Shown here piece after piece: positions 18,231 through 26,002 of a stretch of 64,000 nt of DNA; position 1 is the first letter of the stretch, and the number at the start of each line of letters is the position of its first letter. A program made the translations under genes and the position numbers. Source of the DNA: DATEDA01 sp963789885 (GTDB lineage Bacteria; Pseudomonadota; Gammaproteobacteria; Burkholderiales; SG8-39). The notes under the pieces were generated by a model. That model searched no databases, was not told where the DNA came from, and was given only the letters and a program-made list of their open reading frames with translations. The stretch is from positions 24,831-88,830 of the forward strand of contig CAWBNB010000037.1 of assembly GCA_963789885.1 (NCBI GenBank). The letters run 5' to 3'.

Positions 18231-18542
18231 ATGCACAAGAACTACATGCGGGCGATGCCGCGGGAGTGGCGCGGCATGGCGCGCGTCTTCGTCGCGCTCG
18301 GCGACGAGCACCGGCAGCGGATCCTGCTCACGTTCGACCGGGGCGAGGAGCTGAACGTCGGCGCGATCGCCGCCGTGTCCACGCTCTCGCGGCCCGCGGT
18401 CTCGCACCATCTCAAGATCCTGCACCAGGCCGGGGTGCTCAAGCGCGAGAAGCGGGGCAAGGAGACCTGGTTTCAGGTCGATCGCGCCGCGCTCGTCGCT
18501 GCGCTCGAGACGGTGCTCGCGTACGTCAAGGAGCACGCATGA
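18231..18542 (+). CDS. ArsR/SmtB-type winged-helix transcriptional regulator
   Basis: This 103-residue protein contains the ArsR helix-turn-helix: LGDEHRQRILLTF, then STLSRPAVSHHLKILHQAGV, then the wing REKRGKETWFQVD. It has no cysteine at all, so it cannot be a thiolate metal sensor of the classical ArsR or CadC kind; histidine sites or a non-metal signal are possible. It has its own candidate promoter and overlaps, through a 20-codon frame, the LplT/acyltransferase gene, which it probably controls. Confidence 0.92.
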   Translation: MHKNYMRAMPREWRGMARVFVALGDEHRQRILLTFDRGEELNVGAIAAVSTLSRPAVSHHLKILHQAGVLKREKRGKETWFQVDRAALVAALETVLAYVKEHA

Positions 18543-18601
18543 GACCGCCGGGCCGCCCCAAGGGCGAATCGCTAGCGCAAAGCGCTAGGGTGGTGCGATG
18601 A
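18539..18601 (+). CDS. Possible 20-residue leader or linker peptide
   Basis: An ATG overlapping the ArsR stop (ATGA at 18539-18542) opens a frame of 20 codons, MRPPGRPKGESLAQSARVVR, whose TGA overlaps the ATG of the next gene (ATGA at 18598-18601). The exact overlaps at both ends would keep ribosomes on the message. The first half is repeat-derived, so this may equally be chance. No ribosome site is evident. Confidence 0.35.
   Translation: MRPPGRPKGESLAQSARVVR
18540..18573 (+). repeat. 34-base dispersed repeat, copy 2
   Basis: This copy begins exactly at the ArsR stop codon, as copy 1 begins at the CBS stop codon. The differences are at positions 5 and 30 of the repeat. Confidence 0.8.
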
Positions 18602-20490
18602 ACGCCGGCGAGCGCAGCCAGTTCGGCCTCCTCGCGGAGCGGCGCTTCGGTCCGTTCTTCGGGGTGCAGTTCCTCGGCGCCTTCAACGACAACGTCTTCA
18701 AGCAGGCGCTGGTGATCCTGATCGCCTTCCACGCCGCCGGGTTCGCGGGCCTCGCGCCGGAGGTGATGGTGAACCTCGCGGGCGGGCTCTTCATCCTGCC
18801 CTTCTTTCTCTTCTCCGCCACCGCCGGGCAGCTCGCCGACAAGTACGACAAGGCGCGGATCATCCGCCTGGTCAAGGTGCTCGAGATCGCGATCATGGCG
18901 ATCGCGGCGGCCGGGTTCATCCGGCACGACGTGGTCCTGCTGCTCGCGGCGCTCTGCCTGCTCGGGTTCCACTCGACCCTGTTCGGGCCGGTGAAGTACG
19001 CGATCCTGCCCCAGGCGCTGCACGAACCGGAGCTCGTCGGCGGCAACGCGCTGGTCGAGACCGGCACGTCGCTCGCGATCCTCGCCGGCACCATCCTCGG
19101 CGGCCTGCTGATCGCGCTGCCGTCGGGGCCCGGGCTCCTCGTGCCGGTCGTGACGATCGGGGTCGCGGTGCTCGGCTACGCGGTCAGCCGCTTCGTGCCG
19201 CTCGCGCCGCCGCCGCAGGCCGATCTCGCGATCGACTGGAATCCGTTCACCGAGACCTGGCGCAACCTCGAGTTCACCCGGCGGAACCGCGCGGTGTTCC
19301 TGTCGATCCTCGGCGTGTCGTGGTTCTGGTTCTTCGGCGCGCTGATGATCGCGCAGTTCCCGGCGTACGCGAGGACCTGGCTCGGCGGCGACGAGGGCGT
19401 CGCCACGGCGCTCTTCGCCACGCTCTCGATCGGGATCGGCGTGGGCTCGCTCCTCTGCGAGCGCATGTCCGGCCACAAGGTCGAGATCGGCCTGGTGCCG
19501 TTCGGATCGATCGGGCTCACCGTCTTCGCCCTCGACCTCTTTTTCGCGACCCCCTCGACGCCGATCGCGGGCACGGCCGGCATCGGTGCGTTCCTCGCCG
19601 CGCCCGGCTCGATCCGCATCCTCGCCGACATCGCGCTGATCGGGCTGTTCGGCGGGTTCTACATCGTGCCGCTCTATGCGCTGATCCAGAGCCGCTCGGA
19701 CCGCTCGCACCAGTCCCGCATCATTGCGGGCAACAACATCCTGAACGCTCTCTTCATCGTCGCGGCCGCGCTGGTCGGCGCCGGCTTCCTCTCGCTCGGC
19801 GCGACGGTGCCGCAGCTCTTTCTGCTGACCGCCGTCCTGAACGCCGCGGTCGCCGCGTTCATCTACGCGCAGGTGCCGGAGTTCCTGATGCGGTTCCTGG
19901 CGTGGCTGCTCGTCCACTCGGTCTACCGCGTCGAGAAGTCGGGCCTCGAGAACATCCCCGAGGAGGGGCCGGCGGTGCTCGTCTGCAACCACGTGAGCTT
20001 CGTCGACGCGGTGGTGATCATGGCCGCGTGCCGGCGGCCGATCCGGTTCGTGATGGACTACGCGATCTTCAAGGTCCCGGTGCTCAGCTTCATCTTTCGC
20101 ACCGGCGGTGCGATTCCGATCGCGCCGCGCAAGGTCGACCCGGGGATGATGGAGCGGGCGTTCGACGAGGTCGCCGCGTCGCTCCGCAGCGGCCAGCTGG
20201 TCGGGATCTTCCCGGAAGGGCGGATCACCGACACGGGCGAGATGTACCCGTTCCGTCCCGGCATCCAGCGGATCGTCGAGGAGACGCCGGTGCCGGTGGT
20301 GCCGCTCGCGCTGCGCGGGCTGTGGGGCAGCTTCTTCAGCCGCAAGGGCGGGCCGGCGATGACAAAGCCCTTCCGCCGCGCGCCGTTCGCGAAGATCGGC
20401 CTGGCGGCGTCGCGGCCCGTCCCGCCGGAGCGCGCGAGCCCCGAGGCGCTGCAGGCCGAGGTGCAGGCACTGCGCGGGGACTGGCGCTGA
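18598..20490 (+). CDS. LplT-like MFS transporter fused to a PlsC acyltransferase
   Basis: This 630-residue protein has an MFS part (about residues 1-415; VQFLGAFNDNVFKQALVIL and GPVKYAILPQALHEPELVGG are LplT marks) and a C-terminal acyltransferase (about 430-630) with NHVSFVD (HX4D) and FPEGRITDTG. Together they should flip lysophospholipids inward and re-acylate them. Enterobacterial Aas carries an additional AMP-binding acyl-ACP synthetase domain, which is missing here, so the acyl donor must come from elsewhere. It follows the ArsR gene with overlaps. Confidence 0.93.
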   Translation: MNAGERSQFGLLAERRFGPFFGVQFLGAFNDNVFKQALVILIAFHAAGFAGLAPEVMVNLAGGLFILPFFLFSATAGQLADKYDKARIIRLVKVLEIAIMAIAAAGFIRHDVVLLLAALCLLGFHSTLFGPVKYAILPQALHEPELVGGNALVETGTSLAILAGTILGGLLIALPSGPGLLVPVVTIGVAVLGYAVSRFVPLAPPPQADLAIDWNPFTETWRNLEFTRRNRAVFLSILGVSWFWFFGALMIAQFPAYARTWLGGDEGVATALFATLSIGIGVGSLLCERMSGHKVEIGLVPFGSIGLTVFALDLFFATPSTPIAGTAGIGAFLAAPGSIRILADIALIGLFGGFYIVPLYALIQSRSDRSHQSRIIAGNNILNALFIVAAALVGAGFLSLGATVPQLFLLTAVLNAAVAAFIYAQVPEFLMRFLAWLLVHSVYRVEKSGLENIPEEGPAVLVCNHVSFVDAVVIMAACRRPIRFVMDYAIFKVPVLSFIFRTGGAIPIAPRKVDPGMMERAFDEVAASLRSGQLVGIFPEGRITDTGEMYPFRPGIQRIVEETPVPVVPLALRGLWGSFFSRKGGPAMTKPFRRAPFAKIGLAASRPVPPERASPEALQAEVQALRGDWR

Positions 20491-20515
20491 CGACGGCGAC
20501 GGACGGGGAGACGAA

Positions 20516-23248
20516 ATGACCTGGCTCATCGGAGCTCTGATCGGCGCGGCGCTCGGCGTCGCGATCGACCGGGACGCGTGGCTCGCGGGCGCGATCATCG
20601 GCGGGGTCATCGGGTGGCTCGTCGGGCGGAAGCGGCTAATCGACAAGGACGATCGCTACGCGGCGCTCGAGCGGCGGCTGCAGGCGCTCGAGCAGCGGCT
20701 GGACCGGTTCGACGGCCGGCGCGCCACGCCGGAACCGCCAGCGGAGCCGGCACCGGAGTTGGTAGAGCCGAGTGCGCCGGCCGCGCCGATGCCGGTCGCG
20801 GAACCGGCGCGCACTGCACCCGTGGCGCCGGCGTCGGAGCCGGCGACGATGGCGGCGCCGGTCGCGCACATGGATGAGGCGCTCCCGGCTGCGGCGGAAG
20901 CGCCCGCGCCGCGATCGAAGGGACTCGAGGATTCGGCGATCTGGCGCTGGCTCACCGGCGGGAACACGGTCGTTCGCGTCGGCGTCGTCGTGCTGTTCTT
21001 CGGCGTCGCATTCCTGCTCCGCTACGCGTACGAGCACGTGCACGCGCCGATCGAGTTGCGGCTCGCCGGGGTCACGGCCGGCGCGATCGCGCTGCTCGCG
21101 TTCGGCTGGCGCCTGCGCGAGCGGCGTACCGGCTACGCGCTCGCCCTCCAGGGCGGCGGGATCGGTGTGCTGTACCTCGTGATCTTCGCGGCGTTCAAGC
21201 TCTACAACCTGATTCCGCCGGCGCCGGCGTTCGCGCTGCTCGTCGGCGTGGCCGCATTTTCGGCGGTCGTCGCGGTAATCCAGGACTCGCGCTCGCTTGC
21301 GGTGCTCGGCGTCTCTGGCGGCTTCCTCGCGCCGATCCTCGCGTCGAGCGGCGGCGGCAGCCACGTGATGCTCTTCAGCTACTACGCGGTCCTGAACGCC
21401 GGCATCCTCGGCATCGCGTGGTTCAAGGCGTGGCGGGTCCTGAACCTCGTCGGCTTCGGATTCACCTTCGCGATCGGCACGCTCTGGGGCGTCCAGCTCT
21501 ACCGGCCGGAGCAGTTCGCGACGACCGAGCCGTTCCTCGTGCTCTTCTTCCTCTTCTACCTGGCGATTCCGCTCGCCTTCGCGCACCGTCAGGCGGGCAG
21601 GCTGGAGCGCTACGTCGACGCGACGCTCGTCTTCGGCGTGCCGCTCGTCGCGTTCGGCCTGCAGGTCGGACTCGTGCGCGGGATCGAGTACGGCGCGGCG
21701 TGGAGCGCGCTCGCGCTGGCCGCGCTGTATCTCGTGCTCGCGAAGGCGGTCTGGGGCCGTGCCGGCGAGCGGCTCCGGTTGCTCGCCGAGAGCTTCCTCG
21801 CGCTCGGCGTCGTGTTCGGGACGCTCGCGATCCCGCTCGCGCTCGAGGGGCGATGGACCTCGGCGGCCTGGGCGCTCGAAGGCGCGGCGATCGTCTGGGT
21901 CGGCGTGCGGCAGCAGCGGCTCGCGGCGCGGCTCTTCGGTCTCGCGCTCCAGTTCCTCGCCGGGCTTGCGTTCCTCGCCGACACGAGCGGGGCAATCGGC
22001 GCGCTGGCGATCGCGAACAGCTTCTATCTCGGCTGCCTGTTCGTCGCGCTCGGCGGACTGTTCTGCGCGTGGTATCTCGACCGGCACCGCGAGCGGGTCA
22101 GCCGCGGCGAGCGGGCGGCGGCGCACGTGCTCTTCGGCTGGGGGATCCTGTGGTGGGTGGCCGGCGGTCTGCACGAGATCGACCACCACGTCGGCCATCC
22201 CTATCGCGAGCAGGCGGCGCTGCTCTTCTTCACCGGCTCGTGCGTCGCGTTCAGCGGGCTGCACACCCGCCTCGACTGGCGTGCCGCACGCTACGCGGCC
22301 CTCGCCCAGCTTCCGCTGATGATCGGCAGTGCGATTGCGGCGGCCGACGCCTACACCCATCCGTTCGTGCGCATCGGCTGGATCGCGTGGCCGGTTGCGT
22401 TCGCCGTGCACCTACTCGTGCTCCGGCGCCACGAGACGCCGAACAGCCGCTATCAATACTGGCTGCACGCCGCCGGCCTCTGGCTGTTGGCTGCGCTCGG
22501 GACGTGGGAGGTCGGCTGGGCAATCGACCACCTGGTCCGGGGCAAGGCGGTCTGGCCGCTGATCGCCTTTGCGCTCGTGCCCGGAGCGCTGCTCGCCCTG
22601 CTCGCGCTGCGCGGGACGCGTCTCGGCTGGCCGGTCGCTGCGCATCGCGACGCCTACCTGGTCGCGGGCAGCGCGCCGCTCGCCGTCTTCCTCGTGCTGT
22701 GGGCGCTCCTGGTGAATTTCCTGTCGACCGGCGACCCGTCGCCGCTGCCGTACGTCCCGATCCTGAACCCGCTCGACCTCGCGGTGCTCGGCGCGGTGCT
22801 CGTCGTCGCGCTCTGGTTCGTCGAGGGCCGCAAGCTCGCGATTCCGGCGTTCGCGATCGGATCGCCGGCGGCGGGTTACGGCCTCTGCGCGGCGGCGGCG
22901 TTCGTCTGGGTGAACGCCGTGCTGCTCCGGACGCTGCATCACTGGGCGGGCGTGCCGTTCGACCTGGAGCGGATGCTGCGCTCCGATCTCGTCCAGACGT
23001 CGTTTTCGATCCTGTGGACGCTGATCGCGCTCGCGACGATGGTGCTCGCGACGCGTCGCGGCCTGCGGGCGGCCTGGCTCGCCGGCGGCGCGCTGCTGCT
23101 CGTCGTGGTCGCGAAACTGTTCGTCGTCGACCTGTCCAACGTCGGCACGATCGCCCGCATCGTGTCGTTCATCGGCGTCGGCGTGCTGATGCTCGTCGTC
23201 GGTTACTTCTCGCCGGTGCCGCCGAAAGTCCGCGAGGAACCCAGATGA
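20516..23248 (+). CDS. DUF2339 large membrane protein
   Basis: This 910-residue protein starts with a glycine-rich hydrophobic hairpin (MTWLIGALIGAALGVAIDRD), a short coiled coil (RYAALERRLQALEQRLDRF), an Ala/Pro-rich linker (about residues 70-135) and then more than twenty hydrophobic segments to the end, which matches the DUF2339 architecture. The family is uncharacterised and is often found with a DUF3999 gene, as here, where the stop and next start overlap at ATGA. An envelope role is likely. Confidence 0.9.
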   Translation: MTWLIGALIGAALGVAIDRDAWLAGAIIGGVIGWLVGRKRLIDKDDRYAALERRLQALEQRLDRFDGRRATPEPPAEPAPELVEPSAPAAPMPVAEPARTAPVAPASEPATMAAPVAHMDEALPAAAEAPAPRSKGLEDSAIWRWLTGGNTVVRVGVVVLFFGVAFLLRYAYEHVHAPIELRLAGVTAGAIALLAFGWRLRERRTGYALALQGGGIGVLYLVIFAAFKLYNLIPPAPAFALLVGVAAFSAVVAVIQDSRSLAVLGVSGGFLAPILASSGGGSHVMLFSYYAVLNAGILGIAWFKAWRVLNLVGFGFTFAIGTLWGVQLYRPEQFATTEPFLVLFFLFYLAIPLAFAHRQAGRLERYVDATLVFGVPLVAFGLQVGLVRGIEYGAAWSALALAALYLVLAKAVWGRAGERLRLLAESFLALGVVFGTLAIPLALEGRWTSAAWALEGAAIVWVGVRQQRLAARLFGLALQFLAGLAFLADTSGAIGALAIANSFYLGCLFVALGGLFCAWYLDRHRERVSRGERAAAHVLFGWGILWWVAGGLHEIDHHVGHPYREQAALLFFTGSCVAFSGLHTRLDWRAARYAALAQLPLMIGSAIAAADAYTHPFVRIGWIAWPVAFAVHLLVLRRHETPNSRYQYWLHAAGLWLLAALGTWEVGWAIDHLVRGKAVWPLIAFALVPGALLALLALRGTRLGWPVAAHRDAYLVAGSAPLAVFLVLWALLVNFLSTGDPSPLPYVPILNPLDLAVLGAVLVVALWFVEGRKLAIPAFAIGSPAAGYGLCAAAAFVWVNAVLLRTLHHWAGVPFDLERMLRSDLVQTSFSILWTLIALATMVLATRRGLRAAWLAGGALLLVVVAKLFVVDLSNVGTIARIVSFIGVGVLMLVVGYFSPVPPKVREEPR

Positions 23249-24648
23249 GACGTCTCGCTCCGTTCCTGCTGCTCCTGCCCGCGCTGGCCGCCGCCGAGCG
23301 GCCGCAGGATTTCGCCTATGGCATCCCGCTCGCGGTCGACGGCCGGGAAGCGTTCTACCAGGTCGAGGTGCCCCGGGCGGTGTACGACGGCGTGGTCCGC
23401 GCCGATCTCGGGGACGTGCGCGTCTTCAATGCCGCGGGCGAGGTCGTCCCGCACGCGCTGCGGCCGCGCCTGACCGCGACCAGGGCCGTGTCGCCACCGG
23501 CGCAGGCGCCGCTGTTCCCGCTCCGCACCGACGCTCCGGCGGGGATCGACGGTCTCGACCTGCGGGTCGAGAAATCCGGCGACCGCACGGTTGTCAGTCT
23601 TCGCACGCGCGACGGCAAGCCGGCGGGCGGGACGAAGCTGGTGGGCTACGTGGCCGACGTGAGCGGTCTCGATGCAGTGGTGCGGGCAGTCGTGCTCGAG
23701 CTGCCGCCGAACGTGGACAACGTGACGACTCGCGTGATGCTGGAGGCGAGCGACGACCTGCGGCAATGGACGACGCTCGCGTCGGGCGTGAGCGTCCTCA
23801 GGCTCGCGGCGGGCGGCGAGCGGCTCGAGCAGCTGCGGATCGAGTTCCCGGCGCGCAAGGCGAAATACCTTCGTTTGACCTGGCCCGGGCGCGGGAGGCC
23901 GCTGGAGCTCGCGGGCGTCGCGGTCGAGCCGGGAGAGACGATCGTCGAAGCGCCACGCCAGTGGCACGAGGTGCCGGGCGCCGCGGTCAAAGACAGGCCG
24001 GGCGAGTTCGAGTTCGACCTCGGCGGTCAGCTTCCGGTCGACCGGCTGCGCGTTGCGCTCCCGCAGCCCAACACCGTAGCCGTGATCGAGATCCTCGCGC
24101 GCGCGAAGCACGCGGACCCTTGGCGGGCGGTGACGCGGACGACGGTCTTTCGCCTGAACCGCGAGGGCGAGGAGCTCAAGAGCCCTGACATCGCGATCGG
24201 CGGCACGGCCGACCGGTACTGGCTCGTGAAGATCGATCCGCGCGGCGGCGGAATCGGCGGCGGACGGCTTGCGCTCGGCGCCGGATGGGTACCGCACCGG
24301 CTCGTGTTCGCCGCGCGCGGCGCAGCGCCGTTTCAACTGGCCTATGGCAGCCGGGAAGCGAAACCCGCGGCGTACGCCATCGCGACGCTGGTTCCCGGCT
24401 ACAAGGACGAAGCCACCCTCGGCGTCGGATCGGCGCAGCCGGGTGCCGGAGCCCCGACGGTCGCGATCGGCGCCGCGCAGACTGCGGCGCCACAGCCGCT
24501 CGGTGGTGAGCAGGCGACGCGCGAGAGAATCGACTGGAAGCGCTGGGCGCTCTGGGCCAGCCTGGTGCTCGGCGTCGCGGTGCTGGGCCTGATGGCGCTC
24601 GGACTCTGGCGGCAGATGTCGAAGCCCGCCGACCCGCCGCAACAGTAG
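23245..24648 (+). CDS. DUF3999 periplasmic protein with a C-terminal anchor
   Basis: This 467-residue protein has a signal peptide (MRRLAPFLLLLPALAAAERP), a long beta-rich periplasmic part (FAYGIPLAVDGREAFYQVEV and GDVRVFNAAGEVVPHAL near the start) and one membrane segment near the end (WASLVLGVAVLGLMALGLW). That order fits DUF3999. It overlaps the DUF2339 gene by four bases and probably works in the same complex. Function unknown. Confidence 0.88.
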   Translation: MRRLAPFLLLLPALAAAERPQDFAYGIPLAVDGREAFYQVEVPRAVYDGVVRADLGDVRVFNAAGEVVPHALRPRLTATRAVSPPAQAPLFPLRTDAPAGIDGLDLRVEKSGDRTVVSLRTRDGKPAGGTKLVGYVADVSGLDAVVRAVVLELPPNVDNVTTRVMLEASDDLRQWTTLASGVSVLRLAAGGERLEQLRIEFPARKAKYLRLTWPGRGRPLELAGVAVEPGETIVEAPRQWHEVPGAAVKDRPGEFEFDLGGQLPVDRLRVALPQPNTVAVIEILARAKHADPWRAVTRTTVFRLNREGEELKSPDIAIGGTADRYWLVKIDPRGGGIGGGRLALGAGWVPHRLVFAARGAAPFQLAYGSREAKPAAYAIATLVPGYKDEATLGVGSAQPGAGAPTVAIGAAQTAAPQPLGGEQATRERIDWKRWALWASLVLGVAVLGLMALGLWRQMSKPADPPQQ

Positions 24649-24662
24649 GAATTCCCGACGAC

Positions 24663-24851
24663 CTAGCGCCGCCCGCTCCGCCCCCAGACGTACCGCACGA
24701 CGCGCTGCCATCGGCTCTGCGGCTGCGCCAGCGGATTGCGCATCTTCTGCGCGTCCCGGTCGCGCTCGACGCTTTTCTTCACCTGCTCGTGGATCTGGCG
24801 CATGGTCAGCCCGCCGGGGCCCTTCAGCTTGTCGGGATCGTCGGTCGCCAT
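24663..24851 (-). CDS. Small hypothetical protein
   Basis: This 62-residue frame codes for a highly charged, soluble, mostly helical peptide (LTMRQIHEQVKKSVERDRDA; basic tail ending GRSGRR). The composition looks like that of a real gene rather than the Arg/Ala runs typical of shadow frames, and it diverges from aroC with only 41 bases between starts. I do not recognise the family. Confidence 0.5.
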   Translation of the reverse strand: MATDDPDKLKGPGGLTMRQIHEQVKKSVERDRDAQKMRNPLAQPQSRWQRVVRYVWGRSGRR

Positions 24852-24892
24852 AGCAGTCGAATGCTAAACTCGATTGCGTTTGGACGACACTC

Positions 24893-25993
24893 ATGTCCGG
24901 CAACACGATCGGCAAGCTCTATTGCGTGACCTCGTTCGGCGAGAGTCACGGGCCCGCGTACGGCGGGGTCGTCGACGGCTGCCCGCCGGGCATGGCGCTC
25001 GGGGCCGCGGACATCCAGCAGGAGCTCGACCGGCGGAAGCCCGGCACCTCGCGTCACGTGACCCAGCGGCAGGAGTCCGACGCGATCGAGATCCTCTCCG
25101 GCGTCTTCGAGGGCCGCACGACCGGGACGCCGATCGGCTTCCTGATCCGCAACGAAGACCAGCGGAGCAAGGATTACAGCAAGCTCGCCGACACGTTCCG
25201 TCCGGGGCACGCCGACTACACCTACTGGCAGAAGTACGGCATCCGCGACTATCGCGGCGGCGGGCGCGCGTCGGCACGCGAAACGACGATCCGGGTCGCC
25301 GCCGGGGCGATCGCGAAGAAGTGGCTCCGGGAGCGCTACGGCGTGGTGATCCGCGGGCACCTCGCGCAGCTCGGTCCCATCCCGATCGAATTCAAGTCGT
25401 GGGAGGCGGTCGGACGGAACGCATTCTTCGCCCCCGATGCGGCGGTCGTGCCGCGGCTCGAGCAGTTCATGGACGAGCTGCGGCACGCCGGCGATTCGTG
25501 CGGCGCGAGGGTGCGAGTCGTTGCCGAGAGCGTCCCCGTCGGCTGGGGCGAACCGGTCTATGACCGGCTGGACGCCGACATCGCCTACGCGATGATGGGC
25601 ATCAACGCCGTCAAGGGCGTGGAGATCGGCGCGGGGTTCGCGTCGATCACGCAGAAGGGGAGCGAGCACGGCGACGAGCTGAGGCCCGAGGGCTTTCTGT
25701 CGAACAACGCCGGCGGCACGCTCGGCGGCATCTCCACCGGACAGGACGTCGTGGTCGGTATCGCGCTCAAGCCGACCTCCAGCATCCGCGTGCCCCGCCG
25801 CTCGATCGACCGGCAGGGGCAGCCCACGACGGTCGAGACCACCGGCCGCCATGACCCGTGCGTGGGCATTCGCGCAACGCCGATTGCGGAAGCGATGCTG
25901 GCGATCGTGCTGATGGACCACGCGCTGCGCCACCGCGCCCAGTGCGGCGACGTCACGCCGCCCGCTCCTCCGATTCCCGGCAAGGCCGGCTGA
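24893..25993 (+). CDS. aroC: Chorismate synthase
   Basis: AroC makes chorismate from EPSP, the last step of the shikimate pathway, using reduced FMN. The 366-residue length and motifs are normal: TSFGESHGPAYGGVVDGCPP near the start, FRPGHADYTYWQKYG, DYRGGGRASARET and LSNNAGGTLGGISTGQ. The product feeds the trpF-trpB-trpA genes found 14 kb downstream. A TGCTAAACT patch at about 24870 may be part of its promoter. Confidence 0.97.
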   Translation: MSGNTIGKLYCVTSFGESHGPAYGGVVDGCPPGMALGAADIQQELDRRKPGTSRHVTQRQESDAIEILSGVFEGRTTGTPIGFLIRNEDQRSKDYSKLADTFRPGHADYTYWQKYGIRDYRGGGRASARETTIRVAAGAIAKKWLRERYGVVIRGHLAQLGPIPIEFKSWEAVGRNAFFAPDAAVVPRLEQFMDELRHAGDSCGARVRVVAESVPVGWGEPVYDRLDADIAYAMMGINAVKGVEIGAGFASITQKGSEHGDELRPEGFLSNNAGGTLGGISTGQDVVVGIALKPTSSIRVPRRSIDRQGQPTTVETTGRHDPCVGIRATPIAEAMLAIVLMDHALRHRAQCGDVTPPAPPIPGKAG

Positions 25994-26002
25994 GCGGCGG
26001 GC

